NCBI GenBank assembly: GCA_023614405.1
Contig: CM042697.1
Span: 189,781,189 to 189,845,188, forward strand
Direction: 5' to 3'
Source: Avena insularis
Lineage: Eukaryota; Streptophyta; Magnoliopsida; Poales; Poaceae
Length of the DNA stretch: 64,000 nucleotides
Shown here: positions 57,301 to 64,000 of the stretch, piece after piece
Position numbering within the stretch: position 1 is the stretch's first letter
Layout of the letters: each line of letters starts with the position of its first letter
Translations under genes and position numbers: made by a program
The notes under the pieces: model-generated
Databases searched by the model: none
What the model saw: only the letters and a program-made list of their open reading frames with translations
What the model was told of the DNA's origin: nothing

Positions 57301-58851
57301 ACTACCACATGCTTGCATACATATAGTACCTATTGCCTCTTTCTTATTCTTGCATCATTGAGTCGCGATTGCATTAAATTGAATCCCAAGTATTGCATAG
57401 CCTTTACTTTTAAACCCCACCGAAGCTTGTTCCTCCATCCCATGAGCCATTACTACAGGAGTTGTTTGAGCCATGCGAGTCGTAGAACAGCATGTGTAGG
57501 GTTTGTGAGTGTCTGATGGAAAACGAGGTACCTAAACAACTTAACCTGAGTAGTAATGGGATAACTAATGAAAGTGGCATCGGTGAGCCATATTCTGTAC
57601 TATCCTGTACTTATGCCATGCTTTATTGCTTTGATTTAAATTGTGCGAGGTACTGCACACTGTACTGTTTAGGGCCGTGACCCGTTTTCACTGTATCGAC
57701 AAGCCCAGTCACACTTTCGGGTTCCCGATCGTTTCTGGCTCCACAAACCTTGAGGCCGTCTCGGAGTCAGCTAACTTCGTTGCGGGTAGCTCAATGGGGT
57801 GGCCCCCTGAAATATTTCTGAATCCTGTGATCGCTTTGTCGTGACTACCTCGTTGGGTTTTGATTTGGTTTTTCCGAGGCATATCGAGTGTGTGTTGCTA
57901 TTTGTGCACCCTGCGGTAAAACTTTCAAAGTCGTGTCCATGGTTATGGACAACTTGTAGCACAGTTCTCGTTCATAGTAAAGCATAACTAAAGTACCGCT
58001 TTTAATTTGACTAGACTAGGTACGACTAGTAAATAGTGCAACACTCATGGAATGGATAATAAAACTGCCAACGGATGGGGATTGTTCGTCCGCTTCCTCG
58101 TCGGTAAGCGGGGAGGAGGATGGATCTGTGGAGATTACCATTATAACCGTTATAACTGTTGTTATTAATTCACGGACATCCGTCTATCTCTGGTTAGGCG
58201 GATGGTTAGCGAGTTTCTATAGAATTGCTAGGGTTTATCTTTTGCTGCAATTGCGTCACCCCAGGTTGTGTCCCCTTTAGAGGCATAAAGACTTGCTGAG
58301 TACCCTAGGGTCTCACGATAAATTATTGGTTCAGATGAACAGTACACTGCAAGATGGATCTGGGTGGAAGGAGACGATGTGGGCAACGATCATTCGGTGT
58401 AGAGATTCCGGAACGGGATCCGTGAGATCGTAGGCGGGATCTGCTTATTTATGGGGCATCTTATGCTGATTTGCTTCTTATCCGTACTCGGATTTTGTCT
58501 TCGCCTTCCACTTTGATACTCTGATGTTTGATGTATGAGGAGATATCCTAAACTATTATATCTATCTAGGATATTTGGATCTTGCCGTATGGCGTTGCTA
58601 TATTTCCTTTCTTTTTAGATGGAATGGCTCTGATGTACTGTTGTATGGTGGCTTGCATACATACTCATTTGTGTATGTAGTTGATCCCTTCGCTTTGCCG
58701 ATTCGCGCCCGTTCTTGTCCCGATGTGTGGAAATGGTTGGGACGGCCGAAAGGTCTACCTGTGAGTGGCATTTGGGCCCCACCGTACTATTTCAACCATT
58801 TCTGCTCATCCAGGCTTGTAACTAGGAGCGTAATTCACCGAGGTAGTTACA
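54356..58851 (+). repeat. G1 3' LTR (4496 bp)
   Basis: TGTAGCATCCCAATTG to GAGGTAGTTACA. It is nearly identical to the 5' LTR over 54356-55860 and 56630-57480, but shows many short indels at 55880-56330, 56490-56600 and 57470-58800, plus a deletion of about 158 bp at 57598. Confidence 0.92.
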
Positions 58852-58856
58852 GGCAC
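58852..58856. repeat. Target-site duplication of G1, right copy
   Basis: GGCAC, partner of AGCAC at 44324-44328. Confidence 0.6.
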
Positions 58857-59547
58857 GGTTCGTCAGGGCACGGCGGGGCACGACGGAGCCCGAGGGCTAG
58901 GGTTCCGGCTGCAGCGCAGAGAGGAGGAGAGAGCGCGAGAGGGAAGAGGATAAGGCGAGAGATAGAGATGTGTGCGCGGGTCTTATCCTCCGCCGGGGTG
59001 GTGGCGCGCATCGCAACGACGAGGTGGCATCGGGCGGCCGCGGCAGCGACAGCGAGCTGCCTGCCATCAGCGGGAAAGATGACAGGGAAGCGGGCGAAGC
59101 GGTACCGGGATGCTGGAGGGCTGGCGTGGGCTGGGTGCTGGGCTGCGGGAGAGGGAGAGAGGGGAGAGGTTTGCTGGGCTGCGGCCTAGTTCTCTCTCCT
59201 GACCATTTTTTTCTTAGAAACCCTTTTATTTTTCTGATTTTGATTTCTGTTTTAAGTTTTGAATTCCAAATCTGTTTTGAATCATTCAAAATTACCAGAG
59301 AGGTTTTGTGAAATATTTGAAATACCATGGAGCCCTTTTAGTCCATGTGGGCTTCACTATTTTGGTAATTTTTTTCAAATTCAAATCCTTTTGAATTGCT
59401 TTTCAAAGAGAGGGGAAAATAGGGTTTAGGGTTTTGCACTTGTACTTTGGTTCACACACTTGATCACATGCAATATTTTATGGAGTTTAACACATGCATG
59501 CAATGCTTGGGTACTAATTACATATTTTACAAGCTTGGGCTATTACA
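58857..59547 (-). repeat. G2 3' LTR, part right of G1
   Basis: Continues the GC-rich block broken at 44328 and ends GGGCTATTACA, the reverse complement of the sense LTR start TGTAATAGCCC. Confidence 0.8.
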
Positions 59548-59562
59548 GCTCTACCCCCCTTA
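59548..59562 (-). other. G2 polypurine tract
   Basis: The minus strand reads TAAGGGGGGTAGAGC next to the LTR. Confidence 0.85.
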
Positions 59563-59584
59563 CAAGAATCTTGACCCGAGATTC

Positions 59585-61060
59585 CTAAGTTTTAGAAAAG
59601 AAGGCAGGGTACTTAGATCTAAGACGATCTTCTCGTTCCCACGTTGCTTCATCCTCGGAGTGATGAGACCACTGAACTTTCAGGAACTTAATGTTTTGAC
59701 GACAGGTTTTGCGCTCGGTTTCATCAAGGATACGAACAGGATACTCACGATAAGTCAGATCCTTTTGGAGATCAAGAGTTTGGTGATCAACACCACGGAC
59801 AGGATCTTTGAAGCAACGCTTGAGTTGAGACACATGGAAGACATCATGCACCTCAGGGAAGTTTGCAGGCAACTCCAATTGATATGCAAGTTTACCTTGC
59901 TTGAAAAGAACATGAAAAGGACCAACATAGCGAGGAGCTAGTTTGCCTTTGATGCCGAAACGATGTACACCCTTCAAAGGAGTGACCCGGAGATAAGCTT
60001 GATCACCGACTTCATATTCAATATGTTCATGGTGACGATCATGATAGCTTTTCTGGCGAGACTGAGCAATTTTCAAACGATCTCGAATGATACAAACTTG
60101 ATCTTCTACTTCCTAGATCATATCCGGACCAAAGAACTTTCTTTCGCCGGTTTCTGACCAGTTCAAAGGAGTACGACACATTCTTCCATATAAGAACTGG
60201 AAAGGTGCCATTTCTATACTGGACTGGTAACTGTTGTTGTAGGAGAATTCAGCAAAAGGAAGGCATTTCTCCCAGTCCTTGCCAAAAGATATGACACATG
60301 CTCTTAGCATGTCTTCAAGGATTTGATTCACTCTTTCGGTTTGACCACCAGTACTAGGATGATAGGTTGTGCTGAAGGAAAGGCGAGTTCCATAGCTTGT
60401 TGGAAACTTGCCCAGAACCTTGAGGTGAACAAACTTCCACGGCCAGAGACGATTTTCTTCGGTACCCCATGAAGAACAACGATTCGAGAGATATACATAC
60501 CAGCCAATTGATTAGCAGTAATGCTCTCACGAACAGGTAGGAAGTGAGCAACCTTGGACAGATAGTCAATGATTACCCAGATGGCATCATTTCCCTTCTG
60601 AGTCTTAGGAAGACCAGTAATGAAATCCATACCAACTTCATACCATTTCCACTCAGGGATTTTATGTGGTTGCAGGAGACCAGCGGGTCTTTGGTGCTCA
60701 GCCTTGACGCAACGACAAACGTCACATTCAACAACAAAAGGAGCGATATCCTTCTTCATACCAGACCACCAGAATCTTTGACGAAGATCCCGATACATCT
60801 TGGTACCTCCAGGGTAGATAGAGAGAGGTGATTCATGAGCCTCTCGGAGGATTAAATCCCTCAACTTTGTCCTTTTTGGCACTACCAGATGGTTACCAAA
60901 GTAGACGATTCCTTGTTTATCAATAGAGAAACACTTAGCAACCCCGCTAGCAGTGCTCCCTTTGATTTCAGCAAATTCAAAATCATTCTTCTGATCAATC
61001 TTGATTTCATCCTCTATAGAAGACTTCACTTCAATAGTGGAAAAGATTCCACGTGGAACT
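59585..61060 (-). pseudogene. G2 integrase and C-terminal end, frameshifted
   Basis: Integrase inserts the cDNA copy. On the minus strand CDVCRCVKAEHQRPAGLLQ closes the zinc-binding region and VGMDFITGLPKTQKG carries the first catalytic Asp. The second reads KIVSGRGSLFTSRF: the expected Asp is Gly (codon at 60442-60444). A frameshift near 60400 precedes [16 protein letters not shown] second break near 60110 separates it from the end, [18 protein letters not shown], with GPF module and a chromodomain-like KVQWSHHSEDEATWERED. With the Asp lost, the enzyme would be inactive even without the frameshifts. Confidence 0.85.
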
Positions 61061-62570
61061 ACTTCAAGATTCAATCGAGTAAATTCCTCATGAAGAGAAG
61101 GTCGTGCTTGTTTGATCATCAGGGTGTTGCAATAAGATTTACTGCTCAGCGCATCAGCAACGACATTGGCTTTGCCAGGTTGATAGTTGAGACCCAAACC
61201 ATAGTCCTTGATGAGTTCCAACCATCTTCATCGCCTGAGATTCAGATCAGTTTGTGTGAAAAGATACTTCAGACTCTGATGATCTGAGTATAACTCGCAA
61301 CAACTACCAAGAAGGTAATGTCACCATTGCTTGAGAGCATGAACAACAACTGCAAGCTCAAGATCATGAGTTGGGTAGTTGTTCTCATGTGGTTTTAGCT
61401 GACGGGAGGCATAAGCCACCACATGCCCATCTTGCATCAACACACATCCGAGACCTTGGTGGGAAGCATCATAGAAGACAACAAAGTCTTTGCTAGTGTC
61501 TGGGAGAACTAACACCGGGGCAGTGGTTAACTTAGTTTTCAACATCTGGAAGCTTTGTTCAACCTTTTCAGACCATTCAAACTTCTTATCCTTCTTAAGA
61601 AGATCATTCATCGGCTTTGCAATCCTAGAGAAGTTCTCGATGAATCGACGGTAATAACCAGCTATCCCGAGAAAACTTCGGACATCCTTTACAGATTTAG
61701 GAGACTCCCAGTCGAGGATAGTTTGAACCTTATCGGGGATAACAACAACCCCTTGAGCGGAAACAACATGACCAAGGAATACAAGCTCTTGTAACCAGAA
61801 CTCACATTTGGAAAACTTGGCATAGAGACGATGTTCTCGGAGTTTTGTCAACACCAAACGAAGATGTTCAGCGTGCTCTTCTTCAGTCTTGGAATAGACC
61901 AAAATATCATCGATATAGACCACGATGAACTTGTCAAGGTACTCCATGAAGACAGAGTTCATAATCCGCATAAAAGAGGCTGGAGCATTGGTAAGACCAA
62001 AGGACATGACTGTATACTCGTAAAGACCATAACGAGTGGTGAAAGCAGTATTTGGAATATCTTCCTTACGGATCTTTATCTGGTGATACCATGACCTTAA
62101 ATCCATTTTGGAAAAGACAGTGGCACCACTTAACTGATCAAATAGATCATTGATCCTAGGGAGTGGATACTTGTTCTTGATAGTCACAACATTGAGTGGG
62201 CGATAATCTACAACCAGACGCGGTATATTAGTATCCCGCTTCTTGACAAAGATGGTAGGACATCCCCAATAAGATGTGTTGGGATGAATGTATTCTTTTC
62301 CTTCTAACTCCTCTAATTGCTTCTTTAACTCCACAAGCTCATGAGGAGGCATACGATAGGGTCTTTTAGAAACAGGAGCAGTTCTAGGAACTAACTCTAT
62401 GACAAACTCCACACTTCGATCAGGTGGCATGCCAGGCAACTCCTCAGGAAAGACATCCGGGAATTCACAGACCACGGAAACATCTTGAATCTCAAGCGGA
62501 GGTTCAACTTCAAGAGCATACAACTCCGATTCAGGAATAGAAACAGCTGAAGGAGATAGTGACCCTACGG
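61061..62570 (-). pseudogene. G2 RT and RNase H, with two TGA stops
   Basis: On the minus strand [20 protein letters not shown] begins the pre-RT segment (about 62455). RT follows with [17 protein letters not shown] and [11 protein letters not shown], its Asp pair intact; the W in RSWYHQ replaces the G seen in G1 (RSGYHQ). RNase H has [13 protein letters not shown], then a TGA at 61321-61323 after HALKQW, and a second TGA at 61228-61230 within NLRR*RWLEL. Both lie where Arg is expected and a CGA codon would need one C-to-T change. The frame then continues to KANVVADALSSKSY. Confidence 0.85.
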
Positions 62571-63223
62571 TCCAATACTTGACTGTTATGCCAGCAGGAC
62601 TAGTCAGGATCCATTCCCTTGCGGAACAGAGCTTGCTTCTTAACATCAGTGGAGACCTCTTCAGTAGCATAGCAGGCAAGACGATTGAAGTTGCGCTGGT
62701 AATCACACACAAAACCAGTGCCCTGCTTAAGCTTGAGGAACTCCTCTCTCTTCTGATCCATCAGACCCTTCGGAATATGATAAGCTCAGAAGGCTTCAGT
62801 GAACTCTGGCCATGTAACAACATGTTGAGCTTCTTGCATAGCCAAGAAATTTTCCCACCAGGAGTTAGCTGCTCCCCCCAGATGGTAGGCAGCAAAAGTC
62901 ACCCAATCAGCTTGAGCAACATGACCAACCTGAAGTTTGCGCTCCATGGTGCGAAGCTAGTAGTCCGCATCAAGTGGCTCAGTGGAATAGCTGAAAACTG
63001 GCGGAGTGAGACGTGTGAAGTCCTTGATTCCAACTTGATTGTTCTGGCGTTGAGCAGTGTTGCGCTCAATCCTTTCAAGGAGCCTCATGTTGTCAGCACG
63101 GTTGGTTTCGTACATGGCCATGAGTTGAACCATGGACGGTGGTGGAGGAAGGTTGGAAGATTCACCCTCATTTGCAGCACCCCGAGCATGAGCATGGGTA
63201 CGGGCACGAGAGGTATCGCCCAT
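62571..63223 (-). pseudogene. G2 gag N-terminal part, stops and internal deletion
   Basis: Starts at ATG 63223 (MGDTSRARTHAHARG). The frame reads DFTRLTPPVFSYSTEPLDAD, then a TAG at 62957-62959 where Trp is expected, then LRTMERKLQVGHVAQADWVT, another TGA at 62786-62788, and [20 protein letters not shown] to FRKGMDPD and TAG near 62607. It then joins pre-RT sequence directly. The C-terminal gag, zinc knuckle and the whole protease are missing, so an internal deletion is present. Confidence 0.8.
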
Positions 63224-63693
63224 CCTGAAAGAACAAAAGGAGATTAGACAAGGGATCCAAAGAAACAAGACGGAAAGATGAACAAAGAGTACTTGATATA
63301 AACGTATCATCTTATCAAGCATGGTAGTATCAAAGCATACTAATGTATACACTAACCGTATGACTTACAAACCATGACAATGGAATGCTAAGATGTTACA
63401 CACCAAGCAAAACTGAGATTTCTTGGAACTCTGGAAATAGCAACCAAGTACGGAGTACTTTAGAGAAACAACCCCAAAACCACGATCATAGAAGTTTTGA
63501 GATATAAGGTAAGGAATGAAAACCTTTTCAAACCAAATAAGGTAAGAGAAACTCCAGCATCAGAAACACACCAGAGAATGAGTAAAAAGAATCCTATTCA
63601 GAGTTTCTGCAAATAGTTTTTAACTTTCAAATAGTTTTGTCAACTTCTAGACTCAACATCGACCAATAAAAGGGTTTCCTACAGGCAGTCCTT
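63224..63693 (-). other. G2 leader
   Basis: Untranslated leader between primer site and gag; the minus-strand frame extends upstream of the gag ATG to 63352 but without recognisable protein. Nothing else is seen. Confidence 0.6.
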
Positions 63694-63704
63694 CTCTGAT
63701 ACCA
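63694..63704 (-). other. G2 primer-binding site (initiator tRNA-Met)
   Basis: The minus strand reads TGGTATCAGAG, matching the plant initiator tRNA-Met primer site, five bases from the LTR. Confidence 0.85.
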
Positions 63705-63709
63705 AAACC

Positions 63710-64000
63710 TGTAGCACCCCCGGGGGTTAGGGTTAAACTAACCTCAGATCACCATCTAAGATAAGTTCAACTCCCAAACACGGAAGATCACAGTATGATT
63801 CGGTAACATTACAGAACACAGGGATTCAACAAGCATAAGTTTAAAGTCTTAGCAGAGTGAGATATTAGAGTTATTACAAACCAGAGGTCATAGACCCAAC
63901 ATTACATCACACAGCAAAAGCGAATTATGTTGTTCTACACAACAACTTAGCAAAAGGCCTAAGAGGCCATAAACAAAAGCGACATCCATCCCATAGTCCT
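63710..64000 (-). repeat. G2 5' LTR, cut by window end
   Basis: Starts TGTAGCACCCCCGGGGG and matches 41665 onward nearly base for base to the end of the window. Confidence 0.9.

Larger units (their letters stand above)
44329..58851 (+). mobile_element. G1: chromovirus-type Gypsy element with 4.5-kb LTRs
   Basis: A 14.5-kb plus-strand element inserted in the LTR of G2. It has both LTRs, a primer site like initiator tRNA-Met, a leader, gag, protease, RT, RNase H, integrase with GPY/F module and a chromodomain-like end, and a polypurine tract. The domain order and chromodomain place it among chromoviruses; the very long LTRs suggest the Tekay/Del lineage (inference). It is broken by two frameshifts and a zinc-knuckle substitution. 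Being nested, it is the youngest of G1-G3. Confidence 0.92.
41665..64000 (-). mobile_element. G2: chromovirus-type Gypsy element, minus strand, contains G1
   Basis: The left LTR (41665-44328 joined to 58857-59547) is split by G1. The internal domain runs 59548-63709 on the minus strand with gag start, RT, RNase H and integrase. The right LTR starts at 63710 and leaves the window. The primer site matches initiator tRNA-Met. The gag end and protease are missing and the rest carries stops and frameshifts, so the copy is dead. Pol order (RT-RNase H-integrase) and integrase end resemble G1, so both belong to related chromovirus lineages, perhaps Tekay/Del. Confidence 0.85.

Noticed and set aside
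58575..59189. 204-codon plus-strand ORF across the G1-G2 junction
   Set aside because: It crosses the end of the G1 LTR into the interrupted G2 LTR and has no recognisable domain; a chance frame in GC-rich sequence.
63690..63710. tRNA gene
   Set aside because: The match to initiator tRNA-Met covers only the 3' primer-binding segment next to an LTR, as at 49008; no cloverleaf is present.

Overview
The window is nuclear DNA of a grass, most likely of the Pooideae (wheat, barley or oat group). The reasons are long Ty3/Gypsy LTR retrotransposons nested in one another, a CACTA terminus with the repeated 'gacgat' subterminal motif common in that group, Tourist-like and hAT-type MITEs, and LTRs starting TGATACGTC on their sense strand. 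The species is inferred. I see no intact host gene, no tRNA or rRNA gene and no CRISPR array. Host-gene sequence survives only as fragments, mostly broken.

Layout. 1-4359: outer part of a long minus-strand Gypsy-type LTR whose element lies left of the window. 4360-9850: a large tandem duplication (units A and B), each unit carrying an inner array of about 510-bp subrepeats; related modules continue to about 10.9 kb. 11.0-15.8 kb: gene remnants, including an unidentified two-exon gene, a SINA-like RING/zinc-finger fragment, a RING-H2 gene with two stops inside the finger, and an acidic C-terminal fragment on the minus strand. 15810: one CACTA terminus. 16472-25690: E1, an Athila-like minus-strand element with a perfect 5-bp target duplication (ATAGT), carrying gag and protease but no reverse transcriptase, plus an extra ORF behind its own promoter-like block. 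Its two LTRs contain a Tourist-like MITE (left) and a hAT-type MITE (right). 25696-28828: host sequence with two exon-like blocks on the minus strand, one resembling the TPR start of SGT1. 28829-31882: tandem array of a unit of about 660 bp. 31883-39172: E2, a second gag-protease-only Athila-like element on the minus strand, with its left LTR cut short at the array. 39173-39712: unassigned.

39713 to the end is a three-level stack of long-LTR chromovirus-type elements. G3 (minus, only its left LTR start is visible) is interrupted by G2 (minus, 41665 to beyond the window), and G2's left LTR is interrupted by G1 (plus, 44329-58851). G1 has both LTRs, primer-binding site, gag-protease-RT-RNase H-integrase, a chromodomain-like end and a polypurine tract, but is frameshifted. 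G2 has lost the end of gag and the protease, and carries stops plus an integrase active-site substitution.

How the parts relate: G1 is younger than G2, which is younger than G3, from the nesting. E1 and E2 could only move using enzymes supplied by other elements. They share a non-coding 3' block and internal purine tracts although their LTRs differ, which suggests a common structural or regulatory role. The extra ORF and internal promoter of E1 are the most unusual item here.
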